The position numbers and the translations under genes were made by a program. Below, one piece after another: positions 20,409 to 32,300 of a stretch of 64,000 nt of DNA (position 1 is its first letter; each line of letters starts with the position of its first letter). The stretch is from Rhodocollybia butyracea (taxonomy: Eukaryota; Basidiomycota; Agaricomycetes; Agaricales; Omphalotaceae), in the NCBI GenBank assembly GCA_015501585.1, contig JADNRY010000341.1, forward strand, positions 1 through 64,000. Reading direction: 5' to 3'. The notes below the pieces were generated by a model. That model ran no database searches. It was not told the DNA's origin and saw only the letters and a list, made by a program, of their open reading frames with translations.

Positions 20409-22421
20409 ATGGCGGAAGACATAGCTGAAGAGGTGGCCACCATAATCCAACGAACGACAAAAGGCAACAACACCAACATAGGAGACGATGATGCCAACAA
20501 AATCATAGACAGCATCACAACACGACTGGAACAGATGTTTGAATTCAAACTAGAAGAGCTAACAGGAAATGCTACATCACTTAAGATCACTGACAAAACA
20601 GCCCTAACACAAATAATAGCAGACAGAGTACAACTTACCCTAGCAGGACCAATGGGACAAATGACAAAGGAGGCACAAACAGCCTTCGACACGGCCACAA
20701 ACATAGTAGAAAAATGCAAAGGAATGATGGAAGACATTGAAGAAGCCAAAGAAAGACTAGGTGATATCACCTATAAACTACAAAAACTCACAAAAAGCAC
20801 ACTACCAGATGGCGATGAAGGAGGAAAGACCTATGAAGGCTGGGACCACTACACCAATGAACTAGACGCCACAATCAACCAACACGGAGAGATCCAAGCC
20901 TCTTTCGCCGAAACCCTATGGATAGGTGCTGAAAAACGAGCAGAAAAGGTGGCGAGCGTAGCAGCGGGTAACATACTACGAGCGCCACATGCCCAAGCAA
21001 TACGGGACGCCAAAAATGCAGCACACAAATTTGTAATCAGAGAGGCAGAAAGTGACATTGAGGGCCTCCACTGGCTTGAAGCACTCAGTGAGAAGGAGCT
21101 AGTACAAGCGGCAAACAATGCACTGGAACAGAGTGGAATAGAGGGAGCCAGAAACGGCCACTCGAGCACACAGTTTGTCTCGGCAAAATGCATACCAGGA
21201 GGTGCGCTATTGTACATCTCCACTGAAGAGGACGCCAAATGGCTGAAACAGCATCCAAACATGACCAATTGGATAGAAGAATGGGACGAAAAAATAAAGG
21301 TAACCTACAATGTCTATGAGACAATAGTAGAGTTTGTACCAGTGACAGTGGCACTAGAAGAACAAGCGATACTCACAACAATAGAACTCGCCAATGCGTT
21401 GGCGGAAAACACCATCAAACCAGCAGACAAGCGACACTCCAAACAGAAAGTAGCACATGCAATCCTATCCTTCAGCACACCAGAAGCCGCCAACCATGCC
21501 ATACAGAATGGACTTATCATACACGGCAGCTCGCTAGAGGTCCGGAAATCCCTCCCAGAGCCCCGACTTTGCAACAAGTGCCAACGCCCTGGGCACTTCG
21601 CCAAGGAATGCAAGAACAAAATCGATGTCTGTGGAAGGTTCGCCAGACCACACTGCACGTCAGACTGCACAGCGACCATAGAGGAGCTCCTATGCGCCAC
21701 ATGCAAAACACATGGACATGGTGCATCCAGCCACAACTGTCCAGCATACCTACAACGATCCCTAGCCCTCCTACAACGACGCCCAGAATGCAGATACAGA
21801 CTCTTCATCGCTGACAACCCAGAAACATGGACCGCAAACCACACTGCCCAACAACAACCACAACCACAGACACGAGACGACAGCTGGGATGATGCATGGA
21901 GAAAAGAAGTACGAGATAGGGACCAAGGATGGCAACAAGTACAACGCAGGGGCAACGGCAGACTAGCCGGAGGAGCAAGAGGAGAAGGAGGCAGCCGCGG
22001 GGGATATTACCAAGGGACCATGAGAGCAACAACAAACACGCATAACAGAACACAACAACCAGAGGACTTTGGACGTCAACAAACACTGGATGGCTTCCTA
22101 ACTCCCCAAGGCACAGGAACAAGCAGAGGGCGCCCACCAGAAAACAACCCTCCACGAAACAATATCAATACCACCAACCACAACTTTAACTTTGACCTCG
22201 ATTTTGGACACAGCCAAAGCGACCCAAACATGACCTTGCTCCAGGCCCTCCGTATACGTGACGAACAGATGCTGGCCAACAACGAGAACAGGAATAATGG
22301 AACAAACAACGCAACAGGCAGTCAGACCGGCAACAACACACCCAGGCCTCCCACAGCACTCACCCAAAACCGTCCCACCCCTCCCACATGTAGAAACTCT
22401 GACGGACACCATTCAGAATGA
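20409..22421 (+). CDS. LINE ORF1, Gag-like nucleic-acid-binding protein
   Basis: Intact 670-residue frame. Residues ~1-140 form acidic/Lys-rich helices (likely coiled coil), followed by a helical middle. A cysteine/histidine module spans about residues 380-450: CNKCQRPGHFAKEC (CX2CX4HX4C), a second finger CGRFARPHCTSDC in which one expected Cys is Phe, and CATCKTHGHGASSHNC. The C-terminal ~200 residues are Gln/Asn/Gly/Arg-rich and disordered. It would coat the LINE RNA and form the retrotransposition particle. Its TGA stop overlaps the ORF2 ATG (ATGA at 22418-22421), an arrangement that favours termination-reinitiation of translation. Confidence 0.9.
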   Translation: MAEDIAEEVATIIQRTTKGNNTNIGDDDANKIIDSITTRLEQMFEFKLEELTGNATSLKITDKTALTQIIADRVQLTLAGPMGQMTKEAQTAFDTATNIVEKCKGMMEDIEEAKERLGDITYKLQKLTKSTLPDGDEGGKTYEGWDHYTNELDATINQHGEIQASFAETLWIGAEKRAEKVASVAAGNILRAPHAQAIRDAKNAAHKFVIREAESDIEGLHWLEALSEKELVQAANNALEQSGIEGARNGHSSTQFVSAKCIPGGALLYISTEEDAKWLKQHPNMTNWIEEWDEKIKVTYNVYETIVEFVPVTVALEEQAILTTIELANALAENTIKPADKRHSKQKVAHAILSFSTPEAANHAIQNGLIIHGSSLEVRKSLPEPRLCNKCQRPGHFAKECKNKIDVCGRFARPHCTSDCTATIEELLCATCKTHGHGASSHNCPAYLQRSLALLQRRPECRYRLFIADNPETWTANHTAQQQPQPQTRDDSWDDAWRKEVRDRDQGWQQVQRRGNGRLAGGARGEGGSRGGYYQGTMRATTNTHNRTQQPEDFGRQQTLDGFLTPQGTGTSRGRPPENNPPRNNINTTNHNFNFDLDFGHSQSDPNMTLLQALRIRDEQMLANNENRNNGTNNATGSQTGNNTPRPPTALTQNRPTPPTCRNSDGHHSE

Positions 22422-25400
22422 ACGTACACAACACAAATGACAACACAACGGGCAGGGTAAAAATCTGGCAACAAAATCTAAACAAATTGGCACAAGCACA
22501 ATTTAACATGTTATTCAATACTGACGAAACATTTGACATTCTAGCCATACAAGAACCAAACATTGATAAGTTTGGCAACACGAAAGGCCTCCCTCACTAT
22601 CACCCCATCTACCCAGCCCCACACTATGACAGTCACGAAAGGAAGAAACAAACGAGGTCGATAATAATGGTAAACAAACGCCTATCCACAGGCGCCTGGA
22701 AGGCAATCCCGATTTGACACTCTGACATTACAGCAATACAGATCACCGGAGAATTTGGGACGCTCAGGATAATCAACTTGTACATTGACGGCAACCACGA
22801 TGAGGCTCTTCTTGCCGTTAAAACATATATGCAATCCACAGATGCTTTACTCACAACGAATGGCCCACTTCAGTATGTCTGGCTAGGAGATTTCAACCGT
22901 CACCACCCAATGTGGGACAAACATAGGAACAACCACCTCTTCACGGCAGCAAACCTAAGAGCAGCACAATACCTTATTGACTTAACAGAAGAGCACAATA
23001 TGACAATGGTCCTCCCACCAGCCATCCCTACTCTAGAAGCCCTGAACACGAAGAACAAAATGAGAGTTGACAATGTTTTTTGCAGCGAACCTTTAACAGG
23101 TAAAATCACACAATGCTACGTAGACCCCAAACTCAGACCTCCGCTTACTGACCACTACGCTATTATCACAGAAATTGATCTACTACTGGAAACAGCACCC
23201 CAACGACCTAAACAAAACTGGAGAAAGACCGAATGGGACGTATTCTTAGCAGACTTCATCGATGCAATGGACAAACTGGCAGAACCTACGGAAATTACAA
23301 CAATAGAAGAATTTGACACACGCCTAAAAACGCCATATGGGAAATAATCAACAAGCACGCACCAATGATGCAGCCATCACCATATGCACGACGCTGGTAC
23401 ACCAAAGAACTCAAATCATTCAACAGCAGAAAGAAGAACTTGGCGAAACAATCACACCACAAACGCTACAACCTAGACCACCCAATTCACGAGGAATACA
23501 GAAGAAGTCGGCAGGACCTAACCAGAGAAATGGAGAAGGCGAAGGCATCACACTGGGAACGATATCTCACCAAACTCAACAAGGAAAACAAGTGGGATGC
23601 AGCAAAAATGGTAAGGCGAGGCTTCACCGATGGCGCGGCATCCAGGGTACCCGAACTGGAAGTCACCAAGGAAGACGGCATGAAGGTATGCGTAGCAACT
23701 AACGAAGGCAAAGCTGAAGCCTTCAAATCGGCATTCTTCCCTCCAGCACCAGTGCAGTCACTCGTCCCACCAAATGTAGAATACCCAGACGAAGCATGGA
23801 CCTTTACCCTGCCACTGAATCACCAGATAACTAACGCCATCCAACAAATGCATCCATACAAGGCAACACTCCCAGGATTGTTCCCCAATGTCCTATTCTG
23901 CAAGGCCAGTAAATGGATAGTTCTACACATAGGACCCCTCTACCGGGCCACATTCACGCTGGAATACTATCCCAACAAATGGCCAAACACACAAACATTT
24001 GTACAGAGGAAACCCGGCAAATCTGACTACAGTCAACCAGGATCCTGGAGACCTCTGGTCTTCTCGGAAGGCCTTGCCCGCCTGCTAAACAGCGTAGTCT
24101 GTGACGAGGCGATGAAAGAATCAGAAATCCACTGACTCCTCCCAGCAATGCAATTCAGAGGAAGACCAGGCCGCAGCACAACCGACTTGATACATCTTCT
24201 CCTCTCAGTGATTAAGAAGGCATGGAGAACAAAAAATGTGGTCACAGTACTCGCCCTGGACGTCAAAGCAGCATACCCAAGCGTGGACCTAGGAGTACTC
24301 ACACACGAGCTCCGTCTAGCGGGCATACCAAAAGCGATCACAGATTGGCTCGAAAGGAGGTACCGTAACAGACACACACAGATGGTATTTGACGATTTCA
24401 TCACCAGGCCATTCCAACCAGCAGGAGGACTCGACCAAGGGGACCCGGTGCCACTTTCCAGTACATATTCTACAACAGCGGATTACTACAGCTCATACGC
24501 AAAAAGGCCAAGGAACTCGGCCTACTCTTTATCGACGATGCCACACTAGTAGCATGGGCAAAAATGTTCGAAGAAACTCACGAACGAATCAATCAACTCA
24601 TGAACAACCCGGGAGGAGTACTCGATTGGGCCCACTGCCACAACTGCACATTCGGAATCGAGAAATTTCAGCTAGTGGACTACACACGTAAACAAATACA
24701 GCACCCAACACTACCGCGAAAAACCATCCCCGCAAAAGGTGACGCGATGATCATAGACGGAAAAACCATCCCAGTAAAAGACAAAATAAAACTCCTCAGA
24801 GTTCAACTTGACAGGGAACTATGATACAAAGAGCAAGGAGCAGCAGCCATTGCCAAAGGACAGACCTGGATCTCCCAGTTCAAACGAATCTTGAGGACAA
24901 CCGGAGGCGTGACATCCAAACACGCCAGAGAATGGTACATAGCAACATTAAAGAGTGGCATGCTCTACGCCGCCGACGTCTACTTAACTCCACAACACCA
25001 CCCAGGCAATCAATCCAGAAACCAAACAGTCAGAAAAAAGGTACAAAGAGGGGTAGTCAGCAAACTAACATCCATACAGCGACAGGTTGCCATAATTATT
25101 ACAGGCGCCCTATCCTCCACACCTACAGACCTACTAGATATACATGCCGACCTACTCCCCATGCCACTCGCCATTGACAAAACACGCCAAGCCGCGGGAG
25201 TACGAATTGCCACGCTCCCAGACACGCACCCTCTCACAAACCACGCCAGAAGGCATCGACTCGATACATCAAAAAAACATTTTTCACCTCTCCACAACCT
25301 CATGAACACCTTCAGCCTAAACCCAAAGAATATGGAGAAGAAGCTAGTGGTACGCAACCCAGCAGGATGGCAGTCAGGAATCACCATTAGGGAATGGACA

Positions 25401-26414
25401 GACAAAGAGGACACAATAAAGAAGATACAAGGAGATGAAGCAGAATATCAGATCTACACAGACGGCTCAGGGATAGAAGGAAAAGTGGGAAGTGCAGCGG
25501 TCCTCTACAAAAATGGACAAAAACTCTCATTGCTCCGTTTACAGTTAGGAAAACTTGAGGAACACAAGGTCTTTGAAGCGGAATTGATAGGTCCAACGCT
25601 CACACTGGAACTTCTCAAAAGGCAACAACAGGTAACCTCCGTATCCATATGGATCGACAACACAGCAGCGATAGCAGCAACAGGCACAAACATCTCAGGA
25701 CCTGCACATTATCTCATGGACCACTTCCACAAACTCTATCATGCAGTAAAACGACGACATACACAGATGGAAATCACAGTAGGATGGGTACCAGGTCACG
25801 AAGGAATAGAGGGAAATGAGGCCGCCGACAAGGAGGCGAAGAAAGCGGCCACCAGAGGATCGAGCCCCACATCACAGCTACCCGCAGTACTTTGCAAAAA
25901 ACTCCCAAAAAGCGCCACAGCCACGCGTAAAACCTTCATGAAAGAACTCAACCACACAAGGGATATCATGTTTCAGAAATCGCCACGACACCGAGCCTTC
26001 ACTCACATCACCAAAGACAAGGCAACAAAGGCCGCGCGCAAGTTCAGGGACATGACAATGGGCTTTCCCAAACCACTCACCAGCATCCTCGTACACCTAC
26101 GCACCAACCACAACTTCCTATACAAACATCTTCATCAAATAGGAAAGCTGGATGAACCAACTTGCCCGTGCTGTAAACGAGCAGTTGAAGACGCCTTCCA
26201 CTACCTGCTACAATGCCCAGCGCATCGCAGATCCAGGACCATACTATGCACAGCAGTCGGATGGAAAAGCATGACCATGGAAGGGCTTCTAGACGATGGA
26301 TCATTGCTCGAGGCTCTCTTCCAGTATATCAACAATACACGCAGATTCCATCATATCTTCGGGGAACTCCCACCCATAGCAGACAAAGAGGAAGAAGAAG
26401 AAAAAGAGAAGTAA
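22418..26414 (+). pseudogene. LINE ORF2: APE endonuclease, reverse transcriptase, RNase H, zinc knuckle
   Basis: Endonuclease: QEPNIDK near 22550, GDFNRHHPMWD near 22890 and LTDHYAI near 23145 (the Asp-His motif). Reverse transcriptase: WRPLVFSEGLARLL near 24050, LDVKAAYPS near 24260, GLDQGDP near 24430, catalytic FIDDATL near 24535. RNase H: YTDGSG near 25455, FEAELIG, WIDNTAA and GNEAADKEAKK near 25815. C-terminal CCHC near 26165-26220. The frame is interrupted at 22717, 24135 and 24824 by TGA codons (at least two fit CGA to TGA) and at about 23330 and 24450 by single-base deletions. All catalytic residues are still present, so the copy is young or the breaks are partly sequencing error. 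Confidence 0.9.
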
Positions 26415-26780
26415 CAAAGAGGGAGAGGCAAAATAGAAGCAGATGGACGAGACCAGGAGTAAAGGTCGACAGGAGAGCTCAAAGACGAGCAAAGGATGAG
26501 CAGGGCTAGATCCCCTTTTCCCTCTTTCACCTTATTTTTATCACTAATCTCAAAAACTACCCTACTCACCTAATATTCACTTACAACCCCGCACCACGGC
26601 GCTACAGCCTGGCAGCACATATTATCGCGTCTACACGCGTCGAGTCTTGCTCTGGCGGGCTCATGCATATGCAAAGTTATACCACAAGTCTCGGATAAAA
26701 CTACCCAATACATAGACAAACATACGCCGTAGAGTACTGCCTACCATATCCCTCGGGACAAAGGGCAATAAACAAGGACT

Positions 26781-26781
<1 letters not shown>

Positions 26782-26813
<32 letters not shown>
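26782..26813 (+). repeat. Poly(A) tail of the LINE
   Basis: An uninterrupted run of 32 A ends the LINE and is followed by GCATATA, which matches the left flank of the element. Confidence 0.9.
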
Positions 26814-26814
<1 letters not shown>

Positions 26815-28268
26815 CATATACTATGTAGCACGAAACAGATGTGTAACGATGGCAGGGATACCTCATTTAATTGGACACCTCAGTGAAAGCAGACTGTAGG
26901 AAGTATTGTCAGAAATACGAGAAACAAGTAAGAGCGGCGGTGTAGACAAACTTGGAGGAAGCATTGGCAGCGAACCACATAACAACAGCGGTAAACCTAG
27001 AGTATTCAGATATGAGCAAGCATTCAAGAAATGTAGACAGCAAAAGACAGACCTTTTCTTTATCACTGACCTCTTTGTAACCAACTCAAATGAAAGACTC
27101 AAAAGCTTGCATAATGTTTGGTTGAAGACACTTCAAAGAGTTAGATCCAATGCAGCCTGAGACTTGAGCGCTTGAGGCATAGACAGGGCAGAGATGTCGT
27201 CAGAGGGAAGAACTTGAAGAACGTGGTTGAGGAAAGAAAATGTTTGAAAAAAAAATGAGAACAAACGATAACGTGACTGTAAGTTTAGGGCAGGTGCCGG
27301 CTCTTGGCCATATGACATTGTTTTATCCTTTCCGCTCCTTTCCGCCAATATGTCACTGTTGAGTGATAATAGCCTTAAGTAAGTATGTGAAATGCCTTCT
27401 AAGTATCTCGCTTACGAGTCACAAGTGGCGACCCTTGGTGGCCTTGATTAGCCTTGATTTCGACCTCAAACGCCTTCAGACGCCTTCCCTCTCTCAGCCC
27501 TGTAAGTATGTTTTGCCTCCCTGTGTGTGTAATGTAGTATTGTACAGATCCCCCCCTGTTGTATACTGACTGTAAAGAAGTCTATGTACTCCGATGCCAC
27601 TGATACATATCCTTTGTATTGATACATCCTCGTACAGATAGTATGGTCAAGAGTACATATGATACGATGTATATACACCTCAGTGATGGATACACATCAT
27701 TTCACTGTTTCCTGATGTGCTTCAGCTTGGCATAGAGCGGTGGACAGATAGTACAAAATAACTTTTTTTCAGAATGTGTCAGAGTCTTGATAAATCCGGT
27801 GGGGCCCATCAAGCGTCAAAGACGTGAGCAACAACCCCCTAACGTTCAAGGAAAATCCTAGGAATTTCTAGTTTATCCGGAGAAAAACCCTGATGCGGCA
27901 GACCTCGAGCTAATTAGCGAGTAAGATATTCTCTTACCTGATTCTGCCCCAGGCTAAATTTTTCTCATTAGATCGTCACCTACGAGAGGCTCACCTTCCC
28001 CTTGCCCGTTGTTGATTAAGCAAACGTACAGCGTGTTTGTGGAGACCCCCTGTGGACAGCGTAAATGGCATCTCAGCCAGTAAAAGCCGCATCAGAAGTC
28101 CAACTCGCACAACTCACCCCCATCAACAGTTGCTTATTTTGATGAAGAGTTGCTTCCACATTTACACACCATGGATGAATTTCCTCGTCTCGCCTCGCTT
28201 CCTGTCCCGCATGGAAAATATAAAAGTGCCCGGTCACCGACAAAAGGTCGACCAGACCACATATTCAA
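26814..28268. other. Unresolved stretch between LINE and second Gypsy element
   Basis: Short frames only (for example 26906-27160, 84 codons, unrecognised). Several GTAAGTAT strings resemble splice donors but no exon chain could be built. Nothing else supported. Confidence 0.35.
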
Positions 28269-28566
28269 TGTGAAACTCTCATGCTTTTTAGTGCAGGAGA
28301 AGCTTTGAGTTCGTTGGGGGCTTCGAGTAGTCTTTTCTACAAAATAAACTCCCTCTAGAATAGAATAAACAAGTTAAGATTGGTTAGAAGTAGTCTTAAT
28401 CAGACTGTGAGATGATAGAAAGGTAACTAGATTCATAAGTGAAAATTTACATAGAACAAGTCCAGAGCTGTTAGATAAGTATCTACTTTAAGTAACTACT
28501 ACTCAGGCCTTGTAAGTATACCTAATAATGTCGAGTTCCTCACGTAGACTCGTATGGAGCTCGACA
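28269..28566 (-). repeat. 3' LTR of element G2
   Basis: 298 bases, direct repeat of 35592-35889 with two differences (CTCATG versus CTCGTG, and TTTGAG versus TTCGAG). Confidence 0.93.
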
Positions 28567-28578
28567 TCCCCTCGGTAC
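28567..28578 (-). promoter_or_regulatory. Polypurine tract of element G2
   Basis: Minus-strand ACCGAGGGGA abuts the 3' LTR and places the antisense gene inside the element. Confidence 0.65.
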
Positions 28579-28730
28579 TTTTAACAAAAACCAGGGAGAT
28601 AAGATCAAAAGAAATCAAAGTGAAAATCAAAGAAAGATAAGAATCGAGATAAGAACAAAAAAGATAAGGACGAAATGACATCAATAGAAAAATAGGAGTT
28701 AAAAGTAAAACATCTTCTTGAGTAACCACC

Positions 28731-29225
28731 ATGTTCAAAACCCAAGACAAAAACCATTACCATTTCCGCTCCCTTCAGTTCGAGAATGCAATCCTCAACT
28801 GGAAGGAATACAAAAATAGTTACGAGGCTGACAGTTCACTCGCCTGGCACTACTTCGACTTCCTTGAAGTTATAGACAACTGTCCCGAGGGAACGGTAGC
28901 ACCGAAACTTCCCGATGACTTCTTCAATAATCTCTATAACATGCCGGGTTATGTCCTTCGACTATTTCCGAGCAAGGTTTTGGTTGAAGCCATTACGGAA
29001 TCTCCTGGCCTTCTTAAATACTACGGAATGTCGAGACCTTTTCCCGTGGTCATCCAAGAGGAGCATACCATGGATTCGGATACATGGCTGATTTTTTTGT
29101 GGACCGGACAGGTAAGTGGTAAAGAGAATATACCAGTACAAAGTTCATAGGAATAGGTTCTATGCGAAGCAGGACCTCAGTTCCGTGATTATGTTCTTGA
29201 ACATGAACTTCACGGAAGGGCTTGA
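28731..29225 (+). CDS. Antisense accessory gene of element G2, unknown function
   Basis: Runs opposite to gag-pol between integrase end and 3' LTR. ATG at 28731 has a good context (CCACCATG). Exon 1 (28731-29111, 127 codons) is an open frame with an aromatic-rich N-terminus (HYHFRSLQFENAILNWKEY) and ends at a strong donor GTAAGT. A 45-base intron to 29156 joins exon 2, which ends DYVLEHELHGRA at 29223-29225, giving 149 residues. Without splicing the frame would stop at 139. No known domain recognised; no cysteines or zinc motif, so it is unrelated to the G1 antisense protein. It may be an accessory gene of the element or a captured host gene. Confidence 0.6.
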
Positions 29226-29389
29226 CGATAAAGAGTGCGATGCAGAGAACAACGGAAACCAATTCCTTCGAACTGGAATGAAGAAAATATATTTGAGATT
29301 TTGTGGGGGAACAGAAGGACTAGGAATGTATGGATCTGGAGGGAAACAATGATGACTGGAAGAGAGTAAGGGGAAGAAAGCATAGGAAC

Positions 29390-32300
29390 TTAATCCTCGA
29401 GAGGAAAATCCTCTGAAAAATCGGGATCTTCGGATTCCTCCATGTTTTTTAATTCTTCTGTTGAAATATCAATAAAGTCTTTCATGTCCGGTATAGGCAG
29501 CGTGAGACGCGCGCAATACGGAATAAGACGAAATGCTCCAACTGGATTACGCCAGACGGTCCCATCCAGTTCAGCAACGATATAAGCTCCTCCTTTATTT
29601 CGACGAATGACCAAAAGGGGGCCCATATATTGCATTCTGTTCTTAGCAGAGAAAGACCTCTCTACCTGAGTATTCCGCGCCAAAACCAGACTTCCAGACT
29701 CAAAATTGTAAGACTTGATTGAATTTGCATGATCCTGCTCCCACTTCTCAATCCAGCGTAAGCGATTTCCCTGTACATAAATCCGCATTGCCTCAAGATC
29801 CTCGAGACGCTTCTGAAGTTCACGTGCACGATGCACATATAGATCTTCAGTAGAAAGAACCGACACAGGAGGAGGGACTAGGTAGGTCGCTTCTCGTAAA
29901 TCCAACGGGAGAATAGGGTGAACACCGTGTGCGAGAAAATAAGGACTTGCTCCGATAGACTTCCGGGGAGTAACTCGTTCAGACCAAAATATATAATGAG
30001 CTCCCGGACTCCAATTCGAAGCGTCGCCATCTGCGAGCTTGATAAGACCTTCCCGCACATCGTAATGCTTCCGCTCAATAACCCCAGCAGCTTGTGAATT
30101 GTATCCCGAGATAGTAATATGGCAAATACCATACCGTTTCGCTAGGAAGTCCAATGCGAGAATAAACGGAGATCCATTATCAGTGATAATCTCGCAGATA
30201 GCTCCCCATCGGCATAGGATCTCTTCAAAAATCCACGTAGCTATTGCTTGACCAGTTTGCCGCCTAAGTTTTCTGAATTCGGGGTACACAGAGGAGGAAC
30301 AACGGCCATGAACAATGTATTTAAATCCGCCCAAACGAGGCATTTCCATCGTATCCATATAACATCTAGCGAATAGGCCCAACGGCTCCGCTACTACTGG
30401 TGGAATACGGAGTTTCTCCGTTTGGCGCAGCTGACATAGGTGACATGTCTTAACGTACCACTTAACATCTTCCGCCATCTTCGGCCACCAAAAGCGTTCA
30501 CGAATAATAGATGCTGTTGCCCAAATTCCCCGATGACCCATCTTGTCGTGAGATTCCTGAATAATAGAGATTCGAATCTCTGGCAAAGCAACCAGACGGT
30601 GAGCGCCATTGATATCTTTTTTCCATAGGCGGGTAAGGTTGTCAACAAAGAATTGAAGGGCGTAATGGATAAAGGCGGAATATTGTTCATCAGTTAAATT
30701 CACCGGGCGCTCAAAAGAGACTAGATAGTCTCGAATTGAAACTAGTCGGTTATCTAACTCGACCGCTCGGTTTGACCTGGGAACAACAGAGTATGGGACT
30801 TCATCCATAGAAGATTCTTCAGAAAAGTTGAGAGAATAAGAAGGGAAGGAAGTAGAAAGAGATAAAGTAAGACAGTGGAGGGAAGTAGGAATAAGAATGG
30901 ACTTGTTGATAATATGAAGGAAGCCGTTAGCCTCGTCGATCCAATCTTGTATTTGCTCGGAGGCTCCGGTTGTTCTTCAGGGAGAGGTTCTCAGTGAGAC
31001 ACGCCATCCGCTGCGATACGATCCGTGGGGACATGAACCATAGTGAATGAGAACAGGAGAATACTCACTATTCAGCAATTGATTGTTGCGTTAGGTTGAA
31101 TATCCGGGTGGTTAAGCATACCACGGATATATAAAGTGTCGACCTCGACTACCAAATGAGGAGCTCCAACAATCCATAAACGGGATGCTCTAAGAGAACG
31201 GAAAAGACCATAGAGCTCGAGTTTAGCTTGACTATAATTTGATTCATGCGGAGTAAGCATAATGGAGCCGAATCGATTCACAAACCGAGTCTGAGGATCC
31301 GAAATATCCTGTTGCATCAGGATATACCCTGCACAAATTTTACTGGTATCAACGGATAGGATAATCGGCGCTTTGGAGTCATACTCCAATGGGCGAATAG
31401 CAGAGGAAGACGCTAACGCGTCTTTGAGATTTTGCTGGGCCGATGCTTCAAGCTGTCCAAACTGGAAAGGAATATCCTTTCTAGTCAACCGTACTAGAGG
31501 TTCCGCTAACTCAGCAAATCGCGGGATAAACATACGGCAGACGCCAACCGTTCCCACAAATGCCCGCACGTCAGTCAGACGTAACAGAGGACCCCAGGTA
31601 GATACCTTATCAATTCGGGAGGGATCAACGATGCGTCCCTCATAAGAACATAAATGACCAGTAATAACAGCTTTTGGTGCAGCAATAACGGTCTTTGGAC
31701 CAGAGAAAGTACCGCCAACATAAGAGATTCGTGTTAATATCCGATTAGTGTCTTTCAGATGCTCCGATACAAATCGGCGTATACCAGGATTTTGAGGAAT
31801 AACTTCGTAACCTCCGCCGGGCAATTCAAACCGAGTACGAGGACCTCTGACATTGACATCGTCGACGTATGGCATGGTAATGTCCGGAATTTCGGGTTGG
31901 AATATAAATGTAACGTCACCGTGAAAGACTTGAAGGGAATTAGTCCAACCCATGGGGATAGAAGTGAGACGGAGAGCGCCTAATGGCGTTTGGAAAGTGG
32001 TTAAGTCTCTAGAAGAGACTGCTATATGACGATGGTCATATCCTACAAAGACATCGAGTGAGGTAAGGATAGACCGGCAAGCAAAATGCTCGGCGAGATT
32101 TTCGAGAATAGGAGGGATAGATGAGTCATGAATAGTTACAGCATTTAGGGGCTGCAAGTCATGGACAATCCGGAGTGAAGTACCATCTTTCTTTACTACT
32201 GTAAACCAACGCGAATGATAAGAAGAACTTGATGGTTCATATACGCCGGAATTTATCTTGTCCTTGACTATTTTGATTATCCGCTCCATAAGACCAGGTG

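Larger units (their letters stand above)
19981..26813 (+). mobile_element. Full-length Tad-like LINE (non-LTR retrotransposon)
   Basis: Order: ~430-base 5' leader, ORF1 (Gag-like), ORF2 (APE endonuclease, reverse transcriptase, RNase H, C-terminal zinc knuckle), 3' region and a run of 32 A. The string AAAAAGCATAT occurs just before 19981 (19970-19980) and again at the end of the A tail, a likely target-site duplication that sets both ends. RNase H plus two ORFs and a CCHC end fit the Tad clade typical of fungi. ORF1 is intact, ORF2 is broken. A 5'-truncated relative lies at 39760-40573. Confidence 0.88.

Noticed and set aside
21314..21955. 213-codon Cys/Trp-rich minus-strand frame
   Set aside because: Antisense to the zinc-knuckle region of LINE ORF1. 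The Cys richness is a mirror effect of the codons used.
22047..22412. Overlapping Val/Leu/Cys-rich minus-strand frames
   Set aside because: Complement of the Gln/Asn/Gly-rich end of LINE ORF1.
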